DNA of 5,884 bases. It comes from Planctomycetota bacterium. GTDB lineage: Bacteria; Planctomycetota; Phycisphaerae; UBA1845; PWPN01. Made by a program: the position numbers and the translations under genes. Location of the stretch: the NCBI GenBank assembly GCA_016209665.1, contig JACQVT010000460.1, positions 1-5,884 of the forward strand. Reading direction: 5' to 3'. Below the pieces are notes generated by a model. It was not told where the DNA came from. It worked only from the letters and a program-made list of their open reading frames with translations, and made no database searches. Numbering within the stretch: position 1 is the stretch's first letter; every line of letters starts with the position of its first letter. Below are positions 1 to 5,884 of the stretch, piece by piece.

Positions 1-1780
1 CTACACGCCGCTGCAGACCAACTACACGGTGATGAACATCGCCCTGGTGGACCGCCAACCGCGGACGCTGAACCTGCGGCAACTCATCGACATCTACATC
101 AAGCACCGCAAGGAGGTGATCCGGCGGCGGACGCAGTTCCTGCTTCGCAAGGCCCGGCAGCGGGCTCACATCGTCGAGGGACTGATCCTGGCCGTGGGCG
201 ACATCGACGCGATCATCGAACTGATCCGCCAGTCGCCCGACCCACCGACGGCCAAGCAGCGGCTGATGGCCCGCGGGCTGCGGCTGCCCGAGCAGGCGGC
301 GTTCGTCAAGCTGCTGCCCGAGGCGTTCGTCAAGCGGGCGACCGGGGCCGATCAGCACCTGACCGGCGCCCAGGCCGACGCCATCCTGACCATGCAGTTG
401 CAGCGGCTCACGGGCCTGGAGATCGAAAAGCTGGTCGAGGAGTACCGCAAGCTGACGGAGGAGATCGAGGGCTACGAGGCGATCCTCCGCGACGAAACCC
501 TGGTGCTGGATATCATCCGCGAAGACATCTACGAGATAAAGGACAAGTACGGGGACAAACGCCGGACCGAGATCGGCGGCGAGGTCGCCGAGTTCCAGAT
601 GGAGGAGTTGATCCCCGACGAGCCGATGATCGTCACCATCACCCGCGAGGGGTACATCAAGCGGGTGCCGACCGAGGCCTACCGCAAGCAGGGGCGGGGC
701 GGCAAGGGCGTCAAGAGCAGCGATACGAAGGAAGGGGATTTCCTCGAACACCTGTTCGCGGCCAGCACGCACGACTACCTGTTGTTCTTCACGAACCGCG
801 GGCGGGTGTACTGGCTGAAGGTGTACGACATCCCGGCGATGCAGCGGACATCGAGGGGGCGAGCCATCGCGAACCTCCTGCAGATGCAGCCGAACGAGGT
901 GCACAATGCCGTGCTGCCGGTGCGGGAGTTCGAGGAGCGGTTCGTCTTTTTCGCGACGACCAAGGGCGTGGTCAAGAAGACGCCGCTGAGCGCGTTCCGG
1001 CGGCCGATGGCCAAGGGCATCATCGCGATCACTCTCGACCCGGATGACGAACTCATCGGTGCCGCCGAGACGAGCGGGCAGGACGAGATCGTGCTGGGCA
1101 CGCGGAACGGCTGGGCGGTGCGGTTCGACGAGCAGGAGGCGCGGGCGATGGGGCGCAGCGCCCGCGGCGTGCGGGGCATCAGCCTGCGGGGCGACGATGC
1201 CGTCGTGGACATGGTGGTGACCAACGAGCAGGCCTCCCTGCTGACGGTGTGCGAGAACGGGTACGGCAAGCGGACGCAGGTGAGCGAGTATCGCAAGACG
1301 CGGCGAGGCGGCAAGGGCGTCATCAACATCAAGACGACGGAGCGCAACGGCCGCGTGGTGGCCCTCAAGAGCGTCACCGACGCGGACGAGTTGATGTTGA
1401 TCTCGGCCAAAGGGATCGCCCTGCGGACCGGCCTGAGCGAACTCCGCGAGATCGGCCGGGCGACGCAGGGGGTGCGGCTGATCCGGCTCGAGGAGGGCGA
1501 CCAGGTGGTGGCCGTGGCCCGGATCGCCAAAGAGGAGGACGAGGAAGGCGCGCCCGGCCCTACAGAGGGCGCCAACGGCGAAGGACAGCCCACCACCGGC
1601 GAAGCGCAGGAGCCTGCCCGCCCGGAGGAGGAGGAGGAGCCGGCCCGGGCCGAGGAGAACGAATCCCCCGAGGCTCAAATGGCCGATGAATCTGATGATC
1701 TGGACGCCTTGCCGGAGGACGACGAGGATGATTCGTCCGGCGAGGATGCCTCCGAGGACGATGAGGATGATCGAGGGTGA
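1..1780 (+). CDS. gyrA: DNA gyrase subunit A, 3' part (5' end outside window)
   Basis: This is the breakage-reunion and DNA-wrapping subunit of gyrase, the type II topoisomerase that introduces negative supercoils. The frame is open from base 2 and reads YTPLQTNYTVMNIALVDRQP, so the apparent start near base 29 is internal; the N-terminal winged helix and catalytic tyrosine lie upstream of the window. Visible parts in order: the tower/coiled-coil region with RKEVIRRRTQF, LTGLEIEKL and the family signature YGDKRRTEI (to about base 580); then a C-terminal propeller (about 610-1525) with six blade turns (GYIKR, GRVYWLK, GVVKKT, GWAVRF, GYGKRT, GIALRT). The GyrA box after blade turn 1 is QGRGGKG (689-709), and a second box-like TRRGGKG lies at 1298-1318. 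Six blades plus a box argue for GyrA over ParC. The last 83 residues (1529-1777) are a low-complexity tail with 37 Asp/Glu and only 4 Lys/Arg. TGA stop at 1778-1780. Confidence 0.97.
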   Translation, partial: YTPLQTNYTVMNIALVDRQPRTLNLRQLIDIYIKHRKEVIRRRTQFLLRKARQRAHIVEGLILAVGDIDAIIELIRQSPDPPTAKQRLMARGLRLPEQAAFVKLLPEAFVKRATGADQHLTGAQADAILTMQLQRLTGLEIEKLVEEYRKLTEEIEGYEAILRDETLVLDIIREDIYEIKDKYGDKRRTEIGGEVAEFQMEELIPDEPMIVTITREGYIKRVPTEAYRKQGRGGKGVKSSDTKEGDFLEHLFAASTHDYLLFFTNRGRVYWLKVYDIPAMQRTSRGRAIANLLQMQPNEVHNAVLPVREFEERFVFFATTKGVVKKTPLSAFRRPMAKGIIAITLDPDDELIGAAETSGQDEIVLGTRNGWAVRFDEQEARAMGRSARGVRGISLRGDDAVVDMVVTNEQASLLTVCENGYGKRTQVSEYRKTRRGGKGVINIKTTERNGRVVALKSVTDADELMLISAKGIALRTGLSELREIGRATQGVRLIRLEEGDQVVAVARIAKEEDEEGAPGPTEGANGEGQPTTGEAQEPARPEEEEEPARAEENESPEAQMADESDDLDALPEDDEDDSSGEDASEDDEDDRG

Positions 1781-1858
1781 GGATGGGGCCGGGCCGCAAC
1801 CGTCCAAGACCCTGGGCGTATAAGAGCGGTCGGGGCACGGCGGAGAGGGTCTGCCCGC

Positions 1859-1862
1859 GGAG
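1859..1862 (+). promoter_or_regulatory. Shine-Dalgarno for the small secreted protein
   Basis: GGAG lies 7 bases before the ATG at 1870. It supports that start over an in-frame GTG at 1777, which overlaps the gyrA stop and would add a 31-residue Arg/Pro-rich leader in front of a good signal peptide. A second GGAG at 1864-1867 is too close to the ATG to serve. Confidence 0.55.
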
Positions 1863-1869
1863 CGGAGCC

Positions 1870-2241
1870 ATGACATCAAGCAGGACGACAAAAATCATCC
1901 TGGGCGTGGCGGTGTCGGTTTGCGCGATGCTGCCCGGCACGGCCGCGGCCCAGACCACGAGTCAGCCGAGCAATTCACTGCCTCGCAACAACGTCAGCGG
2001 CGGGGCGATCGCCGCCCGTCGGCCGGGCACCTGGATTCAGAGCGCCATCGGCACGCACAACGAACGAACGTCCGAGGCGCTGCAGAACTTCGGTGGGGTC
2101 ACCTACACGGAGCAGGGGCCCGAGCCGTCCATTCGCGACCAGGTGCTGCCCAAGCTCGTCGAGATCCTGTTGCAGATGATCGCGGCCCTGGACCTGGCGA
2201 TCAAGGCGGCCCTCCAGGGCGGTCTGCCGACGGGGCCGTAG
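1870..2241 (+). CDS. small exported protein of unknown function
   Basis: I do not recognise this 123-residue protein. The chosen ATG gives a clear Sec signal peptide: Arg5 and Lys8, a hydrophobic core (IILGVAVSVCAML), and a TAAA-Q junction predicting cleavage after Ala27. Cys18 lies inside the core without a proper lipobox, so a lipoprotein is unlikely. The mature part (about 96 residues) has a polar Ser/Asn/Arg-rich stretch, then a section with GTWIQSAIGTHNERTSEALQ, and ends in a long hydrophobic/amphipathic helix (VLPKLVEILLQMIAALDLAI) before a short Gly/Pro end. That helix could bind a membrane or self-associate, which is inference. It starts 89 bases after gyrA on the same strand, so it could be co-transcribed, but no functional link to gyrase is evident. 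The signal peptide and helix argue that this is a real gene; its role is unknown. Confidence 0.7.
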   Translation: MTSSRTTKIILGVAVSVCAMLPGTAAAQTTSQPSNSLPRNNVSGGAIAARRPGTWIQSAIGTHNERTSEALQNFGGVTYTEQGPEPSIRDQVLPKLVEILLQMIAALDLAIKAALQGGLPTGP

Positions 2242-2307
2242 TGCCCGACAACGGATCGGGCCGACCCGACCCGACGCGGCGGGTGTGGCAGAGCGTTGTG
2301 CCGGCTG

Positions 2308-2332
2308 TGTGGCCCAGCCGCCCTCGGCTGGG
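2308..2332 (+). repeat. palindromic repeat unit, copy A
   Basis: This 25-base unit begins TGTGGC and forms an 8-bp stem, CCCAGCCG (2313-2320) with CGGCTGGG (2325-2332), around a CCCT loop. A G-T and a G-C pair can extend the stem outward. It matches copy B in inverted orientation at 21 of 25 positions. The small, GC-rich, paired and inverted architecture is like REP/BIME elements. I recall similar CAGCCGCCCTCGGCTG strings scattered through planctomycete genomes, but could not check this. Confidence 0.75.
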
Positions 2333-2350
2333 TCGGCGGGAGTCAGAACG

Positions 2351-2375
2351 CACAGTCGAGGGCGACTGTGCCACA
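2351..2375 (-). repeat. palindromic repeat unit, copy B (inverted)
   Basis: This is the reverse-complement partner of copy A, 18 bases away. Its stem is CACAGTCG (2351-2358) with CGACTGTG (2363-2370), around loop AGGG, which is the complement of the CCCT loop of copy A. One more G-C pair (2350/2371) extends the stem. The unit ends in TGCCACA (2369-2375), which is the inverse of TGTGGCA at 2284-2290, so the whole 2284-2375 block has short inverted ends. The four differences from copy A are two paired substitutions that keep the stem intact. Confidence 0.75.
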
Positions 2376-2486
2376 AGTTATTGCCACGCCCTGACCCGGC
2401 CGGGAATCTCACGCCGGGTTGTCATCCCTTCCACTCTGCAATACCCTGCACCGATCGGGACTTTCACTCAGCAGGCCGCTGAACCC

Positions 2487-2493
2487 AAGGAGG
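2487..2493 (+). promoter_or_regulatory. strong Shine-Dalgarno of the propeller gene
   Basis: AAGGAGG is a near-complete anti-16S match, 7 bases before the ATG at 2501. It fixes the start and suggests efficient translation; it is clearly the best ribosome binding site in the window. I see no convincing -35/-10 pair between the repeat block and this site. Confidence 0.85.
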
Positions 2494-2500
2494 CCGACCG

Positions 2501-4120
2501 ATGAGGCAAAGCCGTCATACCCTGGTCTTCGTGTGGGAGGTGTTAGTAAGTCTGGGGCTGGCGTCGGTATCGCTGGCGATCGAGCACGGCCGGCCGGGCG
2601 GGCAGCCCTATGAGCTGGCGGGCCGGAGGATCGTGTTCTCGACGTGGTACTACGTGCGGCCCGGTCAGCCCGACTGGCAGGATGACGCGGGCGTCAGCCG
2701 ATACGCCAAGAGGCTGGCGTATCCGGCGGACGCGCTGCACTACACGTATGAGGACCGTCCGCACGGCGTTCGTCTGCGGGCCGAAGCCGCCCAGCGCACC
2801 GGGCCGGTGATCGCCCCCGAGCGGCCGTGGGAACAGCGAGGCATCAGCGTTTCGACGCTGCTGCTCGACGAAGGCAGGTACCGGCTGTGGGCCGCCTCGC
2901 GGGACAAGAACCTCAAGTGGCGCGGGGTGTACTATGAGTCGGCGGACGGCCGAAACTGGCAGCGACCGAACCTGGGGCAGGTCGAGTTCGAAGGCTCGCG
3001 GGACAACAACCTGCTGGCGTTCAACGCCGAGTCGGTGTTCAAGGACCCCGCGGGACCGGCGGCGGAACGCTACAAGTGCGTGTGGCACGGCGACTACGAC
3101 CCCAAGCGGTTCGAGGAGTTCAAGAAGACGCGGCCCTATTCGACGATCGCGCTGGAGATGGACCCCGGCCGCGTGCATGCGATCCTGGGGGCGGTGTCGC
3201 CCGACGGTCTGAGCTGGACGCAGTTGCCGGACGCCCTCAGCGTCGAGCCCAGCGATACGCATATCGTCGGGTACTACGACTTGCGGTTGGCGAAGTACGT
3301 GCTGTACACGCGGAGCTACATGGTGGGGCCGCGGGCGCCGGGATTTCCGCCGCCGTCGCCGGCGATCTACCAGTTCCTGGCCCGCCGGGCGATCGGACGG
3401 ACCGAGAGCGCGGACTTCCGGGCGTTCGCGCCAGCCGAGACCATCATCGAGCCCGGGCCGGACTCAGCACCAACGGACCAATACTACAGCAACTGCCGCA
3501 CGACGGTGCCCGACGGGCCGGACCAGCATCTGCTGTTCCCGGCGGTGTTCCACCTCGACACCGACAACACCAGCATCGAGCTGCACGCGAGTTATGACGG
3601 CAAGCTGTGGCACCGCGTGCCCGGCTCGCCGGTGCTGGATACGGCCGCGTGGGGGCAGTGGGACGGCGGGTGCATCTTCACCTCGCCCGAGCTGACGGAG
3701 TTGCCCGACGGGAGTTGGGTCCTCCCGTACACCGGCTTCAAGAACACGCACAAGTATCCCAGCGGCCTGGACGCCTGCGGGTTCGGGCTGGCGGTCTGGC
3801 CCAAGGGGCGGCTCGTGGCCATCGAGGCGCCCGGCGATGGTGGATTCACGACCGAGGGGCTGGTGCCCCCGGGCGGGCGGCTGCGGATCAACGCGGTGAC
3901 CGCCCGCACGGGCTCGATCCTGATCGAGGCGGCCGACCTGGAGGGTAAGCCGATCCCCGGCCGCGGCTTCGCCGAGGCGGTGCCGATCGTCGGCGATCAG
4001 GTCTGGGCGCCGGTGAAATGGAAGACCGTCGATGATCTGGGCATCAAGTCGGGCGAGCCGGTGGTGCTGCGGTTCCGCATGAACCACGCCCGGATCTACG
4101 GCTTGCAGTTCGACCAGTGA
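2501..4120 (+). CDS. secreted beta-propeller protein, GH32/GH43-like
   Basis: This 539-residue protein is probably exported and may bind or cleave carbohydrates. The N-terminus is a signal peptide (basic RQSRH, hydrophobic core, SLA-I junction, cleavage near residue 26). The body has repeated beta-strand patterns with three DGxxW turns: ADGRNW (148-153), PDGLSW (234-239) and YDGKLW (365-370). It also has GRYRLWAAS (125-133), GSRDNNLL (165-172), DQYYSNCRT (326-334) and GQWDGGCIFTSPEL (385-398). Such turns are typical of five-bladed propellers of the GH32/GH43/GH68 type and related sugar-binding proteins. Residues about 455-539 form a separate beta-rich end (LRINAVTARTGSILIEA, GKPIPG, VVLRFRMNHARIYGLQF) like the C-terminal domain of many uncharacterised planctomycete and verrucomicrobial secreted hydrolase-like proteins. 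I cannot assign catalytic acids, so hydrolase activity is inference; a sialidase-like or non-enzymatic propeller is possible. No transporter, sulfatase or other sugar gene is adjacent. Confidence 0.85.
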   Translation: MRQSRHTLVFVWEVLVSLGLASVSLAIEHGRPGGQPYELAGRRIVFSTWYYVRPGQPDWQDDAGVSRYAKRLAYPADALHYTYEDRPHGVRLRAEAAQRTGPVIAPERPWEQRGISVSTLLLDEGRYRLWAASRDKNLKWRGVYYESADGRNWQRPNLGQVEFEGSRDNNLLAFNAESVFKDPAGPAAERYKCVWHGDYDPKRFEEFKKTRPYSTIALEMDPGRVHAILGAVSPDGLSWTQLPDALSVEPSDTHIVGYYDLRLAKYVLYTRSYMVGPRAPGFPPPSPAIYQFLARRAIGRTESADFRAFAPAETIIEPGPDSAPTDQYYSNCRTTVPDGPDQHLLFPAVFHLDTDNTSIELHASYDGKLWHRVPGSPVLDTAAWGQWDGGCIFTSPELTELPDGSWVLPYTGFKNTHKYPSGLDACGFGLAVWPKGRLVAIEAPGDGGFTTEGLVPPGGRLRINAVTARTGSILIEAADLEGKPIPGRGFAEAVPIVGDQVWAPVKWKTVDDLGIKSGEPVVLRFRMNHARIYGLQFDQ

Positions 4121-4121
4121 A

Positions 4122-4160
4122 GCGCGGGACCCGCGCGCGGGCATGGGGGCGTTGCGCCCC
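4122..4160. terminator. GC-rich hairpins after the propeller gene
   Basis: Directly after the stop codon is GCGCG-GGACC-CGCGC (4122-4136), which overlaps a competing perfect palindrome CCCGCGCGCGGG (4130-4141 region). Then comes GGGGCG-TTG-CGCCCC (4146-4160), a 6-bp stem with a 3-base loop. They lie between convergent genes, where a terminator is expected. No T-run follows on either strand, so a classical intrinsic terminator is not shown. Confidence 0.4.
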
Positions 4161-4162
4161 GG

Positions 4163-4204
4163 TCACTTGCTGCTGGCGCCGAAAACGACGATGGCACCGT
4201 AGCG
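4163..4204 (-). pseudogene. remnant 3' end of a second prepilin-like gene
   Basis: Read on the minus strand, this stretch encodes RYGAIVVFGASSK followed by TGA. The intact neighbouring prepilin-like protein ends RYAGIVCAGAISK followed by TGA (4280-4321). The two align without gaps at 8 of 13 residues and 29 of 42 bases, including the stop codon. Upstream in this frame a stop (4229-4231) is met after eight more residues, and neither other frame shows the rest of a pilin. I infer that a tandem paralogue stood here and was deleted down to its tail, or that the end of the gene was duplicated. Similarity this short could still be convergence. Confidence 0.45.
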
Positions 4205-4279
4205 CCGGACCAAACGGGATGCGGATCCTCAAGCCGTTGGTGTGAGACGTGGGTCGGGCTCCGGCGAAGGGAAGGGCGT

Positions 4280-5170
4280 TCATTTGCTGATCGCGCCCGC
4301 GCAAACGATGCCGGCGTAGCGTTTGCCGGGATCGTTCGCTTTTCGAGCATCAACCAGGGCGGTGTGACCGTCCCAGTAGAGAATGTGGCCGCGGCCGCGG
4401 TGCCGGGGGGCCAGGAAATCGTCATACTTGAAGAGGAAGCCGCTGAATCCATCATTCAGGGCGTTCGTCTTGTTGGAGCCGGCGTGGCCCGGCCGGTCCT
4501 CGTCGAAACCGGCATATTCCTCAAAGAGCAGGCCCAATCGCTCGGGGTTGGTCGTGTAGGGGCCCTCGGGCGCGATGTCCTTGGCGGGCGGCACAACCCG
4601 CCCCGGCCGCAGGGCGTCGGGCCGGATGAAATCCGCGGGACGCAGGGCGCCGTCGTTGGCATTGGTTCCGTTGCCCAGCCGCTCGTTCAGCCAGTTGTGG
4701 GGCTCGATGAAGCGGGTGAAGCTGTGGATGGCCTTCGATCCATTGGTGCCGCCCGCTCCGATGGCATTGCCGTAGCGCCGCCTCGAGTCACGGGGACAAA
4801 AGTACAACTCCTTGTCGCGCAGATACCGGTAGATCTGGCCGAACTCCACCCACCGGGACGAATCGGTCGGCCGAACACCTCCGAACTTGGCGTAAAGCGT
4901 CGGAAAGAACTTCGCCTGGGCTTCACTGTTGTTCGGGCGGCCGTCCCACAACCACCAGTCGAAGTGCGGAAAATAGCTGGGGTAATCCTGCGCATAGTAC
5001 ACATGGCCCCGGTGCAGCTCCCGGAGACGAGTCTTGCAGACCACCGCCCTGGACTCCTCGCGGGCCATCGCCAGCGACGGCAGCAGGATCGCAACCAGCA
5101 AAGCGATGATCGCGACGACCACCAGCACTTCAATCAGCGTGAATGCCTGCGGCTTCGACTTGTGGGGCAT
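4280..5170 (-). CDS. prepilin-like protein with H-X9-DG motif (DUF1559-like type)
   Basis: This 296-residue protein has a type IV prepilin-like N-terminus: a short basic leader (MPHKSKPQA), then FTLIEVLVVVAIIALLVAIL, with Glu14 at position +5 after the predicted cleavage between Ala9 and Phe10. Prepilin peptidase would process and methylate such a protein for assembly into, or association with, a pilus or type II secretion-like fibre. Ala at -1 is less usual than Gly. The globular part has FCPRD (124-128), a Trp/Tyr-rich section, and near the end the exact H-X9-DG spacing (His257, Asp267-Gly268 in ILYWDGH). That C-terminal signature defines a family greatly expanded in planctomycetes and verrucomicrobia, whose individual roles are mostly unknown. 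No pilus assembly ATPase, peptidase or secretin gene is nearby, so it is probably one of many dispersed paralogues. It faces the propeller gene convergently. Confidence 0.92.
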   Translation of the reverse strand: MPHKSKPQAFTLIEVLVVVAIIALLVAILLPSLAMAREESRAVVCKTRLRELHRGHVYYAQDYPSYFPHFDWWLWDGRPNNSEAQAKFFPTLYAKFGGVRPTDSSRWVEFGQIYRYLRDKELYFCPRDSRRRYGNAIGAGGTNGSKAIHSFTRFIEPHNWLNERLGNGTNANDGALRPADFIRPDALRPGRVVPPAKDIAPEGPYTTNPERLGLLFEEYAGFDEDRPGHAGSNKTNALNDGFSGFLFKYDDFLAPRHRGRGHILYWDGHTALVDARKANDPGKRYAGIVCAGAISK

Positions 5171-5177
5171 GTCCGCA

Positions 5178-5183
5178 CCCTTT
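5178..5183 (-). promoter_or_regulatory. Shine-Dalgarno of the prepilin-like gene
   Basis: On the minus strand AAAGGG lies 7 bases before the ATG at 5168-5170. It is a moderate match but well spaced, and together with the FTLIE signal directly after the start it supports this start codon. Confidence 0.6.
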
Positions 5184-5204
5184 CGCCGGTGTTCAGTCTA
5201 GCTG

Positions 5205-5229
5205 AAGGGCGGGCACAGGGGAAGCCCTT
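5205..5229. other. weak hairpin between the protease and prepilin genes
   Basis: AAGGGC (5205-5210) and GCCCTT (5224-5229) can pair around a 13-base loop. It sits about 100 bases after the protease stop and 35 bases before the prepilin start, so it could be a protease terminator or part of the prepilin leader. On the plus strand it is followed by a few T, but no plus-strand gene needs a terminator here. On the minus strand no T-run follows. The stem is short and could be chance. Confidence 0.2.
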
Positions 5230-5326
5230 TTTCGGGATCGCGCCCGCAAACGGGACCTCGGCTCGCCAACGGTTAGTCCCTTGCCGCTGGCGGTTCGCAC
5301 GGCGATGCTGCCCCTCACAGGCGAAC

Positions 5327-5884
5327 TCAGGCGGCACGGCGGCGCATCGACCCGACGATCGCCAGCCCCGCCAGGAACAGCAGGAGAGCGGCCCCAAACA
5401 CCCCGGCGGGCAGGAAACCACCCACGCCATCGGAAACGCCGAGCCAGCGCAGGGTTCCGGGCGAAAGGCGGTCGAGGCCCATCAACAGGCCGTTGTGCAG
5501 GGCGTGAAACAGCACGCAGGGCAGGATCGATCGCGACTGCCAGCACAGCCAGGCCAGGCAGATGCCCAGGAGGGCGGTCACGGGAACACGGTCAAGTATG
5601 AAGTGATAGATGCCGAAGGTCAGGGCGGCGGTCAGGATGGCCGGCCACTTGCTCAGGCCCTGGGACAGGCCCGACAGGACAAATCCGCGGAAGAACAGTT
5701 CCTCGGCCACGGCCGGCACGATGGCCAGCAGCAGCAGCACCTGCCACAATGGGGCGGATACCAGTTGGGTTTCGATCAGCTTGAAGGCTTGGGTCATGGC
5801 CTCCGAGGCCGGTACGATCCGTGTTTGCAGGGCGATGAACTGCTGGGCGATGGCCCAGCTCGATCCCCCCAGCAGGATCGCGGC
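5327..5884 (-). CDS. CPBP-family intramembrane protease, C-terminal part
   Basis: The visible 185 residues are the C-terminal part of an integral membrane protein of the CPBP (CAAX protease and bacteriocin-processing, Abi/Rce1-like) family of glutamyl intramembrane proteases. The three family motifs are present: EELFFRG (Glu61, Glu62, Arg66 of the visible part), FGIYHF (His94) and HALHN (His127, Asn131). Hydrophobic membrane segments surround them, including WQVLLLLAIVPAV before motif 1 and GAALLLFLAGLAIVG before the RRRAA end. The frame stays open from the internal Met at 5797 to the window edge (AILLGGSSWAIAQQFIAL...), so the gene very likely starts outside. CPBP domains sometimes follow an ABC-2/NatB-type permease, and the sequence before motif 1 resembles such fusions; this is inference. 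Substrate unknown. The TGA stop (5327-5329) is 156 bases before the prepilin start, so both could share a transcript, but a separate promoter is equally likely. Confidence 0.88.
   Translation of the reverse strand, partial: AAILLGGSSWAIAQQFIALQTRIVPASEAMTQAFKLIETQLVSAPLWQVLLLLAIVPAVAEELFFRGFVLSGLSQGLSKWPAILTAALTFGIYHFILDRVPVTALLGICLAWLCWQSRSILPCVLFHALHNGLLMGLDRLSPGTLRWLGVSDGVGGFLPAGVFGAALLLFLAGLAIVGSMRRRAA

Noticed and set aside
775..1596. Long open frame (273 codons) antisense to gyrA
   Set aside because: It lies wholly opposite the strongly supported gyrA frame, its translation is Ser/Arg/Pro-rich without domains, and long antisense frames are expected in GC-rich coding DNA.
1819..1824. 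TATAAG as a -10 box before the small secreted gene
   Set aside because: No recognisable -35 element at suitable spacing; a single TATAAG is not enough to call a promoter.
2256..2269. TCGGG-CCGA-CCCGA hairpin after the small secreted gene as a terminator
   Set aside because: The stem has only 5 pairs, there is no T-run, and the surrounding CCGAC repeats give many equivalent weak pairings.
2285..2482. Small ORF across the palindromic repeats
   Set aside because: Its translation (AQPPSAG, HSRGRLCH) is simply the palindromic repeat read as protein, and it has no ribosome binding site; spurious ORFs of this kind come from such elements.
2543..3262. Antisense frame (239 codons) opposite the propeller gene
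   Set aside because: Arg/Pro/Val-rich composition with no motif, signal or ribosome binding site; it is a codon-bias shadow of the propeller gene.
5236..5252. String similar to the prepilin 3' end (shared GCGGGCGCGATC) upstream of the prepilin start, as a possible third tail copy
   Set aside because: A 12-base exact match is expected by chance in a GC-rich window of this size, a 2-base gap is needed to extend it, and no stop follows the matching codons.

Overview
This GC-rich window looks like a chromosomal segment from a bacterium of the phylum Planctomycetota, possibly a Phycisphaerae-like lineage. The grounds are a prepilin-like protein with an FTLIE signal and an exact H-X9-DG motif, a secreted beta-propeller of a type common in planctomycetes and verrucomicrobia, and an intergenic palindromic repeat built on a CAGYCG-CCCT-CGRCTG core. 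The assignment is inferred from family style; no rRNA or other taxonomic marker is present.

Layout. Positions 1-1780 (+) hold the 3' two thirds of a gyrase A gene, cut by the window start: the tower/coiled-coil region, a six-bladed DNA-wrapping domain and an 83-residue strongly acidic tail. A small exported protein of unknown function follows at 1870-2241 (+). The gap at 2242-2500 has no gene but carries two inverted copies of a 25-base palindromic unit (2308-2332 and 2351-2375). Next is a 539-residue secreted protein with beta-propeller features (2501-4120, +), preceded by a near-perfect Shine-Dalgarno sequence. Positions 4121-4279 separate convergent genes and hold GC-rich hairpins plus what looks like the leftover 3' end of a second prepilin-like gene. 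The intact prepilin-like gene runs on the minus strand (4280-5170). Upstream of it is the C-terminal part of a CPBP-family intramembrane protease (5327-5884, -), cut by the window end.

The genes do not form one obvious pathway. gyrA is housekeeping. The small secreted protein, the propeller and the pseudopilin-like protein all act at or beyond the cytoplasmic membrane, but nothing here shows that they cooperate. The gene order (two + genes and a propeller converging on two - genes) suggests at least three transcription units.

I found no convincing new multi-gene system. The two most informative non-genic signals are the inverted repeat pair, whose only four differences are two compensatory base-pair changes, and the decayed duplicate of the prepilin 3' end.
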